A DNA stretch of 64,000 bases from Nicotiana tabacum (GCF_000715075.1 NC_134089.1:71344697-71408696), one strand, 5' to 3'; shown: positions 45,961-58,735, counted from the first letter of the stretch. Numbers and translations: made by a program. Notes: generated by a model not told the origin, from the letters alone.

Positions 45961-46507
45961 GACTTTCCCCCCTTTCCATTTGTATTTGGTACTAACTTAT
46001 TGTAGGTGCTCGAGAGAATACGTCGAGAAAACTCTTCAACACAAAGACCATAGGTTTTAAAGCACGTGTTGCACTCTTTTTCCCTTAGATCGGTTGTTAT
46101 CCCAAATTGGTTTTTCCGGCAAAGTTTTTAAAGAGGCAACAATTATGTGCTACCTGAGAAAAATTCAACAGTATGCAAGGTTTCTTTTCAATCAACTCGA
46201 ACACTAGGGGGCATCACCCTCGGGGGTTATATTTTCGAGAAAAATACTTCATGTCAAAGGGTCTTGATGGGGAAACTTTGTAATGGGCCAAACGGTCGAG
46301 TGAACCGTGTCCATCTAGATTAGTCGAGCCCCAATGGCAAAACATGTATGCATGTATACATTATTCAAAGAACCATTCTTTCTATATCAAACACTTTGTG
46401 TCTCAAAGAAAATTTGCTACTATATGAGTTCCATACTTATGATTTTGTGAGAAATGGCTCAAGAGCCAAGCGCAAACATACCTCAAACACTCGGGGACTG
46501 TCACCGA
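45961..46507 (+). other. 3' UTR start of unit F, no gene
   Basis: It begins with gtatgact, like unit A at 28055, and contains gggccaaacggtcgag shared with units A and B. It is cut at the Ogre 2 LTR. Confidence 0.65.
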
Positions 46508-47097
46508 TATTGATACCCAATTTTTCCCTCATATATTTTTAAATATGCATGCATACTTTCAAAATATTAGGCATACATGCACAAATGTTTCTACGATTTT
46601 TTCTATAATTTTTAAGGGTCTTAAATCAATTTATTTCTTCATTTTTTATTATATAAATATCTAAAAACCATCCCTAATATTACTTTATGATGATTTAATC
46701 ATCTAAATTCATCATTTAGGCTCATATAAGTGTTCAAATATTTTAATTGTATTTTTTACAATTACATTTGCATTTTTAGAATTTAATTGTATATTTTGCA
46801 ATAATAGCCTATACATATGCATAACTACGTTATCCATATAAAAATAATTTTTCTATTTTTATAATATTAGGTAATTATTTTAAATCACCTTCATGAATGA
46901 AAATTATTTTTTATCATTTAATTAGCTATTTGTAAATTATTTTAATTAGTAAAATGGGTATTTAAATTACAGCCCCTAATTGACACCCAAAATCGGCCCC
47001 CCCCCCCCCCAAATCCAATTTATTAAATCCAAGCCCAATATAAAATAACCCGAACCCAATTAAACCTACCCAACCCAATAACTCCATTTAATCATGG

Positions 47098-47120
47098 CCG
47101 TTGATCTTTTAGATCAACGG
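47098..47120. promoter_or_regulatory. Inverted repeat in Ogre LTR, copy 3
   Basis: The arms ccgttgatct and agatcaacgg are perfect over 10 bp with a 3-nt loop (ttt), although the surrounding LTR has diverged. Confidence 0.65.
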
Positions 47121-48163
47121 TTGACGATTAAACTTACCATATTTATCCCAAACGACCCCTTAAACCCCTTCATTTCTTTCACTTCCGCCGCCCTTCGCTC
47201 CCTCATCTCTCAACTCTCTCTCAACCTAACCCTAAAGCCTAGCCGCCATCACCTGCAAAACTCGTTGTCTATGGGGTTTCTCTATATTTTCCGGTTCTTG
47301 CCGGCCTACTGCATCTTCCGGTTGTTCAACTTCGTTGATCTATGAGAGAATCTCAAAGAGATTCAACCTGGTTTTGCTTGGAACTTATTCACAGGCCTGT
47401 CTATGGCCATTTTTATTTGTGAGTATTGTTTTCTTCTTATTTTTTGGTTCGAATCTATGGGTTTAGACTGGTTTCCTTTCGTCTCTGTCATTTTCAAAAA
47501 CCCTAGTCTTATGACTACTTGGGTCTGTTCCGCTCCTTTTAGGTCTGAACGTTCTGAGTATTATTTGGTATTTTTCTACGAAGAGCTTTCTATTTCTCTT
47601 ATCATTATTTGATTTCAGTGACTTCTAAGAACTAGGGTGCGTCCTAAGTTCTCATCAAGTGATTTTCAAACTTCCAAATGTTGAATATGACTATTCTTTG
47701 CTTGTTTGATTAATTTTTGTGTATATTCCTAAACCGTAAGTCTTTCTGTTTCTGGCACTAGTTATTTCAGTGATTTTTACCCTTATTTGTTTATTTTTGT
47801 CAATTCAATAAACTGATTGAATTTTTATTTGGGATTCGAACCATATTTTCCTGTTAAGATCAGTATTTCTCTATGATTTTTACCCTTTTCCTTATTTGTG
47901 ACTTTAATTAGTAATACTTGCCTTATTTGAACTATCAGTCTGACTTAAGAATTTGATTGATTCCTATATGGTATGATAATGATTTCTTGCCTTATTTGAG
48001 CCCTATATTTGTACTGTTAATTTACTCTCCTCATTCTAAGGGGTCTCTTCCTGATTCTTTTATATGAATTGACTCACTAATTGGCTGATTGGTTTATTTG
48101 ATTACCCTTATTTAATTCACTATGATTCACTCTTTACCTTATTTGTTTTTACCTCACTAAGTG

Positions 48164-48171
48164 CTATATAT
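48164..48171 (+). promoter_or_regulatory. TATA box of Ogre 2 5' LTR
   Basis: ctatatat in aagtgctatatatac, aligned with 13465 and 39718. Confidence 0.55.
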
Positions 48172-49419
48172 ACTCTTGTTGTGATTCTTCTAAACACGAA
48201 CAACAATTCACAAAACACACTCACACACAAACTCTCTCATCTGTTCATTGTTTGTCTAGTCGGCTGAAAGCCATGACTAGACTGTTGAATCCTGCTACTT
48301 TACTTTATGCTTCTACTTCTTTAACTGGAATGCTCTCACTTTACTATCATGCAAACCTCTGTATGATTTGATCTGTGTATTTCCTATTCCTAGCATGTCC
48401 ATTTTATGTTACTAAATTAGTAGGATCTTTTTTATCAGTCTGTCTATCTTTATTTAAACCTATGTGATTCATACTAATTATCCCTAGTTAGTATGTGTAC
48501 TGCTTTTCAATTAGACTACATGTTTCCTGCTATGCAACTTAACCTATATGCTTTCGTATAATAACATGCCAGTTTCTGTCTTAATCGAACCTATGTGTCT
48601 ACTGCAACAACATGTTTACTTCTATGTTGACTACAATAATATGTCTACTTATGTCTGATGGAACCCATGTGTGTCCTGCTCTCAATCTGTTTATTCTTGC
48701 TTTAGTTAGACTTCTGTGTTTCAAGACTCATGCTTATTTCTTCTTCACTAGCATATTCGTTCTATCTTATATTCACCTTTGACCAATATGACTTCCCAGC
48801 TCTACTACCCCTCTGTATGTGACTGAATACTCAACTAGTGACAGGTAATTAACTAAGTTGAAACTCTAAGTTGCCCTATTTCTGTATACTATTTGACTGC
48901 TGGGACCTTTGTTTAAGTTACAATGACTGAATGACACTGTTTGCTCCTTACTTCTTGAGAATCCAAAACAATTTTTTTTAAAAAATTATCTCATGTTTTC
49001 AACTCCTATTCTTAGAACACCTAGGGTCGTGCCCCTCTAGTGTAAGCATTGCTTAGGAGCCCCTGAGGCTCCTCTGAACTTTGACACACTGGAGTTGGCT
49101 ATCAAAAACTTGCTCACAAAGGGTTACTTTGAAATTCTTCTACTGTGAGCATTGCTCGGCGTCCCTGAGGCCCTTGAAAACTTTGACACACCAGGATACT
49201 ATTGGATGCACTATGAGGTTATGGCTTTTTTGGACTAGTTGAAGGCCTGGTCTGCCAGGTTTATCTTTTAGGCCTATATTCAGGCTGCCTATAGTTGTAG
49301 CAATTTCACTTTTGTAATTCATTATTAATGTTGTTTTGTAATAATAATTTCTTTTAAATAGATATTGGGGAAATTAGTAAAAAGGAGGAATGCTTATACA
49401 TATCCTATTGGGAAAGGGT

Positions 49420-49900
49420 AGATACCATGCCTATAGGTTGTTACAATATTTGTTTATTTAGATATCATGCCTATAAGTTGTTATAATGTTTCTTCATTTA
49501 GACATCATGCCTATAGGGTTCAAAAATCAATCCTGAATTCTAGATAACATGTCTGTAAGTTTTCTGCGATGTTTGCTAGATACCATGCCTATAGGTTATT
49601 ACAATACTATTTATTTAGATACCAAGCCTATAGGGGTTTTAAAATTAATCAGTCATGCATACTAACAAGATTTAAATCAGTCTTCTATATGTTTTAAAAC
49701 TAATCGCTGCATGTAGATGCCATGTCTAGAGGATTCTAAAACTAGTTTCTGCATTTAGCTGCCAGTATCTATAAGTCTAAAATCTGTTATTATACACAGG
49801 CAGCACGTCTATAGGACTTAATAAACTCAAACCGTTTTAAACTGATTCCCAGAATTCTGATTGCATTTAGACAACATGTTTATAGGGTATTACAGATCCA
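49420..49900. repeat. 'catgcctatagg' boxes in Ogre 2 LTR
   Basis: Six or more copies, often as gataccatgcctatagg or gacatcatgcctatagg, closer together (about 60 bp) than in Ogre 1. The partial 3' LTR repeats them at 62490-62850. Confidence 0.65.
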
Positions 49901-50724
49901 CGCCTAGGCAAGCCTATAGGTAATCAATGTCTAATAAGAACTGTGAAACTATTCTTTGCTTATGACTGCCCAGATTCAACATGTTCTAAAAAATCATTAG
50001 GCAAACTGATTAGGTCTCTATCACTTCTCCTTAACACAATGCTGCATATTCTCTGCTTGTCATGCTCACCTAGATATCCTGTTCTAGGACCTTTCTGAAA
50101 AATTTGAAATCTTTTGTTTGAGACGTGCACTTACTTGCTCTGTTTGTGGAGGTAAAATGTGAACCTTTAGTTGTTCTATCCTTGGTCCAGTCCTACATGT
50201 TTTGTTTGTCTCCTAGAGTTTTCTCCTTTTAATTACTCTAGGAGAGTCTAGATCCACCTTAACTAGAAGTCCTAAATACCTTCGGACTATATAAGTAAAG
50301 GGATGGGTAGCGCACGCATAGGATACGTCTTAAGTTTGCTAGAACGCTTTAGGCTATGACCAAGGGAAGGGTAATTGGGTAGTAAAGGATATGATGATCT
50401 GTTCACTAATGTCACACGTAACCCCTCTAGTTGAGGAAGGCTTACCAGGTATTGTACAAATGTGATCTTATAGGCTAACAAACCTAGGTCTTCCCTCATC
50501 TTATTTACACATGAGTTCTTAGACTGCTTATCAGTCAAATTTTATTATATGTGTGCTTAGACTGCCTATTTGTTAAATGACTAATTCACATAATTGAGTT
50601 CGGATGGGACCCACCGTTGTAGACCGCGAGGGATGCCTAACACCTTTTCCTCAAGGTTATTTCGAGCCCTTACCCAATATCTAGTAATGCAAACCGGTTT
50701 CATGAGTTATTTGCTCTAGGTGCC

Positions 50725-51451
50725 TCTGTTGGAGATATTTTAGGCTCTTACCATAACGAACTTGTTTTTGTGAATTAGTCTTAAGCATGCTTTATTTTGT
50801 TAATACATGTGCACCCATTCCCTTTCCCCTTTACTTGGATTTAATTGCTTATTTCTCAAGCATTTATTATTTCCTTTATTCACTGAAACTGACTTGTCTC
50901 CTTGTTTTATTCTTGTAACTATCTTTTATTTATTTAAATACCGCATTTATCATTTTTAAACGTGCAAATACTTGACAACATGCTATTTATTGTTGCATAA
51001 ATCATGCCCAACATCATATTCTACTCGTGAATAATCAATCATATATCAACTCTTGATGAGTGTTTGCGCTCTTCCTATCTATCACCCTTTTAAATTCGGA
51101 AAGGCGTGTTTGCGGTAAAACTAGTCGATTAGCGGTGCGTTCGACAGTTCCGTGCCTTTCTCCCTCAAGTTGTCCGCATGAGGGTCCCAGTCTAGACCTC
51201 TATAGAAACCTTACTCTTATTAATTGTGCATGCATCATGATTGAACCTAGCCGGGTTAAAATGTTGTCCACATAATAACCCTAAAGACAAGCCTCACCCA
51301 AAAGTCCATCGAGTTTTTCATAATCCCAACGGATGCAACCACAATTGTGTGCATTAATTTTGGAGAAATAAGTGCCAATATGCTAATCATTGTTGTATAA
51401 ATAGATGAATCGGGAGGGTGAAAGGGCTAACCATCTTTTGTTTTACAGAAA
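50725..51451 (+). other. 5' leader of Ogre 2, no gene
   Basis: The first ~200 bp have no match in Ogre 1; from about 50930 they are alike. It ends at tttgttttacag just before the ORF1 ATG, mirroring the acceptor-like end in Ogre 1. Confidence 0.5.
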
Positions 51452-53011
51452 ATGAGGCACAAAGTCCCCAGGTTCAGTATGGTCGGTAGCATACCTTCAC
51501 TTTTCCTAGATTGGTGAAGAGACGTTCCCTCAAGTGACAAAAATCATATGAAACGAGTCTTAGGAAATTTGCCTTCTCTGTTGAATCTTCATCCAAACAA
51601 AATGTTGATCGAGGCTGCCACAATGTTTTGGGACAAAGAAAGTGCTATGTTCCTCTTTGGAAACATACAAATGACCCCCATCTTGGAAGAAATAGGGGGA
51701 TTTGCTGGACTACCTTGGGATAGCACCAGTTTTTTGGCACCAGAAAATTGCACCACTATGAGGTTTCTAAAGATGATGGGGATAAAGAAGAATGATGACT
51801 TGGAGTGTCTAAAAAACTCCTACATACCTTTCGACTTCCTCTATGAACGATACAGTCATAGTAGCTCTTACCGTATTTTTGATAGTGATTTCTCAATCAC
51901 CTCCTTGGGTTGGATTCATCATAGGGTCTTTGTTTTCATTGCATATTTCTTGGGCATGCTAGTGTTCCCGATCCAAGGGGACAAAATCCACACTAGGCTG
52001 GCTATGGTGGCCAAAACTTTGATGGACGGGATCGAGGGGAAGACATATACCATTGTCCCCATGATCATTGCAGATATGTACCAGGCCTTTGAACGTTGTT
52101 AGAAGGGGTTCAGATTCTTCGAGGGTTGCAATTTGCTGCTAGAACATCTCCAAAACGGTCAATACCATTAGGAATTTTCGCGAAGGTCGTGGAATGATCA
52201 CATAGCATTTCATAATCCCAAGATAAAGAATTATATTCCAGACATGTTTGCACAACCTAAGGATGTTGTAGGATAGGTGTAGTTTTTCAACATGCTAACT
52301 CATGACCAGGTTCAATGGATGTTCGAGTGGTTCCCCACCAATGAGTTCATCATCTGATCCAGGGATGTTCCACACTTGGTGTTGATTAGGTTAAGGGGCA
52401 TATACCCTTATGCTCCCCTCAGGGTAATGAGACAGGCAGTCAGGAGATAGGTCATACTGTGAGTCGATAAAATGAGTCACTTCATAGCTGATTTTCAGGG
52501 TGACGCCATCCCATATAAAAATGAAGCACAACACATGTGGAACTTGAAGATTATCGTGGAAAAGGATACCATTGAGCCAGGCCGATATCATGTGGGTCAC
52601 ACATACTTCTACCCCTCATGGTTGGATGATAACATAGTGGGAATCTTCGAGCCAAGGGTTGGTCCATGAAATAGGGTCATAGATGAAGTTGCCGAAGAAC
52701 AGGTGAAGTATAACAAGCTGCACAAAAGAATTCGTTTGATTGAATTGGAAGGGAAAATGTGAAAGAGAGCCACTGATTGCCAGAACGCTGAGAGAAACGA
52801 AGGAGGACATTTGTCAAGGGCATTCTTACTACTGAACCTGCACGAATTGGGGGAACTGATCGACAAGAGCATCCAGTCTGGACAGGGTCCTTTTGGGACC
52901 AAGTATATTAGGTTTACTCGCTTTTTAAATGTAATAAGGCCCAGTGTCATTAGTAACATTATCTTATTTAGTGTCGTTTTGGGGTCGTCTATTTTTACAT
53001 TAATGAAATGA
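51452..53011 (+). pseudogene. Ogre ORF1, broken copy 2 (better preserved)
   Basis: The ATG at 51452 aligns with 16820. An open stretch of 184 residues (51548-52102) contains KRVLGNLPSLL, EIGGFAGLPWDS, NSYIPFDFLYERY, SLGWIHHRVFVF and IHTRLAMVAKTLMDGIEG. Further blocks (QVQWMFEWFP, RLRGIYPYAPLRVMRQA, WLDDNIVGIFEPRVGP) follow across stops. The C-terminal coiled coil is about 120 bp shorter than in Ogre 1 (joint near 52730). The terminal stop of Ogre 1 is lost, so the last open frame runs on to 53011. Function unknown. Confidence 0.75.
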
Positions 53012-53202
53012 GAAAATTATTGGCACTGAATTTCTCCAAATCTATTTGTCGTTAGGCCTACCTAGGGTACAACGAGGCTCCCAAATTAGGATGCGAATTT
53101 ACATTCCCGCAATATGCGTTTAAATACTGCAAACATTTCAGAACCCTTACTGACTTGTTTACCTTTTGTTTTCTTTATTCTTTATTATTTCCATTCCCTA
53201 AG
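53012..53202 (+). other. Spacer between ORF1 and gag of Ogre 2
   Basis: T-rich, ending in cattccctaag (AG 53201-53202), as in Ogre 1. Confidence 0.4.
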
Positions 53203-55290
53203 GTTGGTTCGCACATACCGCATTATCAGCATATCACACTAGATCAAGAGGCCCTCCACCACCTCTTCCTCCAAGTAATACGAGAAACAAAGTGAAAGAT
53301 AATATGGATGGCTTAAGTGGTATTCGAAAGGAGAATGTTGAGAATGCGGAAACTTCAGATGATCGGAGTACTCCGGCACCAAATGACTTGGTTTTACGGT
53401 TGGAAGAAAAGATACTGGAGTTACAAGGAGAACTTGAGTAGGTCTGCAACTTAGAAAACCTATCCCTCACCCTGAACATCCCCGATATCAACCAACAAAA
53501 TACCAAAAACCCAGCGCCTCCCCAAAATACACCAAACCAACATCCACAAAACCCTCCCGCACCGCATCAATATGCAATTCCACCTCAAAATCCTTACCAA
53601 TGCCAACTCCACCACAACACCATCATCAACCAATTCAGTACCCACAAGCCACTACCTATCACATCCTCAAAACTCAACCAATGACCACCACTACACCCAA
53701 GTCCCTAGCACTCACCAAAACAACCTTATATATGTGGAAATCGTACCTCACTCTACTCAACCAATCTCCTATACACCAGAATCCGCTGAGAATGACCTGT
53801 TCATCAAGAAAATGGCTGAGGAACCCAAGAAATTGACAAGTCGAGTTCAGGGTGTCGAAGGAGGCAAAAGGATAGAAGGTCTGAATTATGAGGATCTATG
53901 CATACAACTGGACATGGAACTGCCGGAGGGTTACAAACCTCCTAAGTTTGAAATGTTTGAAGGAACAAGCGATCCCAAGGTTCATATGAGAACTTACTAT
54001 GACAAGCTCGTGGGGGTTGGAAAAGATAAAAGGATATGAATAAATCTCTTTATGAGAAGTCTTATCGGAGATGCCCTATCCTGGTATGTAAGCTAGAACC
54101 CTAAGAAGTGGGCCAACTGGGTGAGTATGGCATTAGAATTTTTGGACCGGTTCAGGTTCAACACGGAGAATGCACCGGATGTCTTCTATATCCAGAATTT
54201 AAAGAAGAAGCCAACTGAGACTTTCCGCAAGTATGCTACTCGATGGAGGTCAGAAGCAGCCAAGGTCAGACCAGCACTAGAAGAAGAACAAAAGAACAAG
54301 CTCTTCGTCAGGGCACAAGACACACAGTATTATGAGAGGCTTATGGTCATTGAGAATCACAAGTTCTCTGATATCGTCAAACTCGGAGAAATGATTGAGG
54401 AAGGTATCAAAAGCGGGATGGAGACAAATTTTGAGGCACTACATGACACAAACAAAGCATTGCAATTAGGCGGTATATCAAAGAATAAAGATGTGGGGGC
54501 AGTAATGGTGGCTCAAGGCCCAAAATCTCCACTCAAATACCAAACACCTCCACTCATATACCAAACACCTCCACCCACATACCAACCCTCATCTCCCAGA
54601 TATTCTCAACCCGCCACCGCCTATCATACTTATAACACCCTGCCAGCCTACTATCATTCACCTCCAACTCGTCTAAATTACTAGAAACCCCGACCTAACT
54701 TTGATCCCAAACCACCCAGACAATACACCGCTATTGTTGAACACATCGACCAGTTGTACGAAAGGTTAAAGGTTGCTGGTTATGTCACTCCTACTTCTAT
54801 TGTGGTAGTGTAGAACTCATCTCAATGGGTCAACCCAAATAAAACCTTTAAATATCATTCCGGTATGAAGGGGCACACTATTAACGAGCGTCGAACATTG
54901 AAAGATAAAATCCAGACATTGATAGACAGCATGGTCATACAGGCAAAAGAAGTTATACCCAACGTCCACAACAATCCTCTTCCAGATCATAGAGGTGATG
55001 GATACATATGATAGAGACATATGAAGAATAGGATATTAAGGGGTCAATCATGCTTATTCGGGAAGGTGACGAATTTAAACTTGCAATCACACTCACTCCT
55101 ATTGTGGTGCAGACGCAACCGCCTTTCGAGGTTGAGGTAACCGAATCAGTTCCATTTGAGGTAGAGGTAGCTCTACCTACAGCCACACTAGTTTCATTTG
55201 AGGTAGAAGTGGCCATACCTTCACAGTCATTATCAAGCACACCTCCTTCCAATTCCAAAGCCATACCTTGGGATTAAGATGCCGAAGCTA
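53203..55290 (+). pseudogene. Ogre 2 gag, broken
   Basis: The order is as in Ogre 1: EEKILELQGELE helix, Pro/Gln-rich linker and gag domain (about 53920-54450), with GYKPPKFEMFEG, WANWVSMALEFLDRFRFNTEN, TFRKYATRWRSEAAKVRPALEEEQKNKLFVRAQ and YYERLMVIENHKFSDIVKLGEMIEEGIKSGMETNF. This block is open for 187 residues (54121-54684), one of the longest in the window. A short tandem repeat of tac-caaacacctcca units follows at 54530-54585. Stops near 54039 and 54097 and later frameshifts inactivate it. Confidence 0.8.
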
Positions 55291-56612
55291 GGTGAAAGGG
55301 AAAGGCAAAGATGTAAGAGTCTGATGCGTCACAAGGAATGACCAGAACGTGAAGGATCTATACATCTGAACACTTATGAGGATTAAGAAAGGAGGCTGCT
55401 ACTAAGAAACGTGTAATTGAAACTGGACCGAATGACCTTTGGAGGAAAGTACAAGCGAGGGAATACTCTGTTGTCGATCATTTGAACAAAACCCCCCACC
55501 CAGATATCCATTTTATCATTATTGCAAAATTCGGAGGTCCACAAGAATACTCTAATAAAGGTGTTAAGTGAAGCCTATTGCCTAACAATATCACATGCGG
55601 AGAAATGGCCAACATGGTAGGGCATATGCTGGAAAGTCATAAGATCACCTTCCACGAGGATGAGTTACCGCCTGAAAGGTTAAGTCACAAACGGGCATTG
55701 AACATCACAGTGCAGTTTGAAGATAAATTCATTGTCAGGGTCTTGATAGATGGAGGTTCAAGCCTCAACATTTGCCCATTGTCTACTCTAAAAAGATTGG
55801 GCAAAGGTTTTCATGAGATACAGGCAGGAAGTATGAACGTGAAGGCCTTTGATGGGTCTCAAAGGGCCACGCTTGGGGAGATTAATCTTTGTCTGCAGAT
55901 GGGGCCAACTTAGTTCAATGTTGAATTCTAAGTGCTTTACATATAAACTACATACAATCTTCTGTTGGATCGACCTTGGATACATGCCGCAAGGGCTGTG
56001 GCCTCCACACTACAACAGGCCATGAAGTTTGAATGGAACCATCAAGAAGTGATCATTCACGGAGATGGGAGTAACACCATTTACACAAGTCAAACCATCC
56101 TTTATCGAGAACAAAAGAAGGCTAGGAGGGGAAACTTATCACCACATCGAACATGTCAATGCAATTGAGAAAGACAAATGGTGGAGTAACAAAATAGAAA
56201 GCATACTAGCATGGTTTGGGTATGAACCCGGCAAAGGGCTTGGAAAGAATTTACAGGGCATTACTAAACCAATACAGCTGAAACGTCATGGTATAACATT
56301 CGAGCTCGGATACCAGTATACATGGAAAAATATGATGATTGGTCACCTCCATGTCGTGGACCTTATTACCCTCTCGAGCAACCAGTGCCACATCTGGGTC
56401 AAACTTTTCACTAGGTTGACACAATACGGGGAACTGCAGAGGAAGAAGCTTTAAGTGGGCTGAGGAATTTGTTCCTGGAGGACGAGGATATAGATTCCAG
56501 TGCGATAATCGGGGAGGAGGAGGAAGAAGGCCTTACTATTCAAACTGTAGAGAAAGGAGCTGTTCTCAGGAATTGGATTGCCACACCATCCCGGGCTCGC
56601 CGAGTCCCTAGG
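55291..56612 (+). pseudogene. Ogre 2 aspartic protease with G-patch, broken
   Basis: The active-site motif VLIDGGSSLNICPL (about 55744-55785) is intact, in contrast with Ogre 1. GSMNVKAFDGSQRATLGEINLCL follows, then a degraded second motif and PWIHAARAVAS. The G-patch reads AWFGYEPGKGLGKNLQGI (about 56210-56265). Stops at 55911 and later and frameshifts near 55970 and 56100 break it. A Glu-rich tail ends near 56612. Confidence 0.8.
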
Positions 56613-56829
56613 TAGCTTGGCATTTAGCCTAATTTATTTCTATAGCCATGCTAGGCATTTTAGATGTTTTCAGTAATTTTGGTTTAAAGACGCGTTTTGT
56701 TTCAAAATAATTGCTTGATTCATCGAGCCGTACTTGTTTTGGGTATTTTCAATTTTTTATAAATGCATGGCAATTATTATTCATTATTATCTTACACATT
56801 TTTCTTTCTACAACGTTATTATTACTTTT
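56613..56829 (+). other. Intron-like spacer between protease and RT of Ogre 2
   Basis: A/T-rich and collinear with 22106-22324. The two copies keep similar length although neither codes, which fits a spliced intron known from Ogre elements. Confidence 0.5.
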
Positions 56830-58370
56830 TCTGATGAACTGGTGACTGTGACATGTAATGAGACAACACAACATAAGGATGGTGACTCAGAAGAAGAAGA
56901 TAAAATACTAGAAAAAAATTGTCAGAGAGGTTGAGAACTTCGATAATAAACCTAAGTCTAACCTGGACAGAACCGAAGAGGTAAATTTGGGAGACACCAA
57001 AACCGCCAAGGAGACTCGCATAAGCATTCACTTATCACCAACAGAGAAGGAAGAGTACATTCGTTTCTTGAAGGAATATGAGGACATCTTTGCATGTTCA
57101 TATGATTACATGATCGGTCTAAGCACATCCATAGTGGCTCACAAGTTGCCTACCAATCCAATGTGTCTGCCGGTAAAGCAAAAACTCAGAAAGTTCAAAC
57201 TAGATATGAGCCTGAAAATCAAGGAAGAAGTTACTAGGTTGATCAAAGCCAAAGTCCTCAGGGTAGTTGAGTACCCAGCATGGTTAGCCAATATTGTACC
57301 AGTTCCGAAGAAATATGGGAAAGTCAGAGTATGTGTTGACTATTGAGATTTAAACAGAGCAAGTCCAAATGACAACTTTTCACTGCCAAATATACACATT
57401 TTGAAAGACAAATTGCGCCAAGCATGAACTCCAATCCTTTGTAGATTTCCTCGCACCACCAGATCTTGATGGATGAAGAAGACGCAGAGAAAACAACTTT
57501 CATTAAACCATAGGGGGTATACTGCTATAAGATGATGCCATTTGGTCTAAAGAATGCTTGGGATACTTACATGAAAGCCATGAGAGCCATCTTCCATGAT
57601 GTGATACACAAAGAAATAGAGGTGTATATTGACGAATTCATTATCAAATCCAAGAGGGCCGCAGATCACATAGCTGATTCGAGAAAGTTCTTTAACAAGC
57701 TAAGGAGGTACAACCTAAAACTGAACCCCGGAAAATGTGCATTCGGGGTTCCCGCAGGAAAGCTGTTGGGATTCAATGTCAGCCGCCGGGGGATCCAGCT
57801 GGTCCCATCCAAAGTTAAGGCCATTCGAGAGTTGTCGCCACCAAAGATCAAGAAAGACATGATGAGCTTCCTAGGACGTCTTAACTATATCAGTCGCTTC
57901 TTAGCCAGTCCACAGTTATATGTGAACCCATCTTCAAGATGTTGAGGATAGATGCTGAAACGAGTTGGATCGAAGATTGTCAGAAAGCTTTTGACAAAAT
58001 CAAGGAGTACATGTCCCCACCACTAGTCCTAGTCCCCCCAGAACCTGGGAGACCTTTGTTACTCTATCTATCTGCATAAGATGGAGCTTTCGGATGTGTT
58101 TTCGGACAACATGACGAGACAGGGAGAAAGAAGCAAGCCATATACTACTTGAGTAAGAGTTCACACCCTATGAAGCATGATACTCTCTGCTGGAGCGCAC
58201 TTGTTGTGCTTTGACCTGGACAACTCAGAAAATGAGGCATTATTTCTGTGCCTATACCACATACCTCATATCCAGGACGGACCCTTTGAAGTACATATTT
58301 CAGAAGCCTATGCCGATAGGAAAATTAGCCAAGTGGAAGATATTGTTAAGTGAGTTCGACATCGTCTGTG
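56830..58370 (+). pseudogene. Ogre 2 reverse transcriptase and start of RNase H, broken; YVDD altered
   Basis: Blocks: LPTNPMCLPVKQKLRKFKLD, WLANIVPVPKKYGKVRVCVDY, KMMPFGLKN, EVYIDEFIIKS and KLNPGKCAFGVPAGKLLGF. The catalytic motif is YIDE (57625-57636), so the second Asp is replaced by Glu. About 57350-57530 is badly degraded, with stops at 57344 and near 57475. The connection part (SFLGRLNYISRF, MTWTTQKMRHYF) follows. Inactive. Confidence 0.8.
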
Positions 58371-58735
58371 TAACTCAATCTAGCCATCGACATGAATATA
58401 CAAGAACTGCTTATAATCGGTGATTCGGATCTTCTGGTACATCAGGTTCAAGGAGAATGGGCTACAAAGAACACCAAAATACTACCATATGTGCACCATA
58501 TACAGGAATTGATGAAAAGATTCACAAAGATAGAGTTCAAGCATGTGCCTAGAATTCAAAATGAGTTTCTAGACGCACTGGCCACTTTGTCATCAATGAT
58601 ACAACATCCAGACAAGAATTTCATTGATCTCGTCCCGGTGAGAATTCATAATCAACCAGCTTACTGTGCTCATGTTGAGGAGGAGATCGATGGAAAACCT
58701 TGGTTCCACGGCATCAAAGAATATTAGACAATAGG
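58371..58735 (+). pseudogene. Ogre 2 RNase H remnant with internal deletion
   Basis: Sequence passes from IVCVTQ directly to IDMNIQELLIIGDSDLLVHQVQGEW, where Ogre 1 has some 295 bp more (about 23829-24123). The first catalytic block and the Glu block are therefore gone, while GDSDLL and NEFLDALATL remain. The joint is near 58378-58383. Confidence 0.8.

Larger units (their letters stand above)
42573..46507 (+). mobile_element. Tat (Retand-like) pol and 3' UTR fragment, unit F
   Basis: The fragment contains RT, RNase H and integrase followed by a 3' UTR that shares its first ~350 bp with unit A after its protease (28055-28360) and, in reverse, with unit B (7560-7640). It therefore represents the pol part that A and B lack. 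Gag, protease, LTRs and aORF are absent here. It lies between the end of Ogre 1 and the start of Ogre 2; sequence resembling Retand 3' UTR resumes at 63778, beyond Ogre 2. Confidence 0.75.
46508..50724 (+). repeat. 5' LTR of Ogre-like element 2, right end lost
   Basis: It starts TATTGATACCC against TGTTGATACCC in Ogre 1, and matches that LTR in order but with many differences. Homology stops at ctctaggtgcc (50724), about 120 bp before the expected end, so the CA end and primer site are missing. A C14 run is at 46997-47010. No gene is present. Confidence 0.75.
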
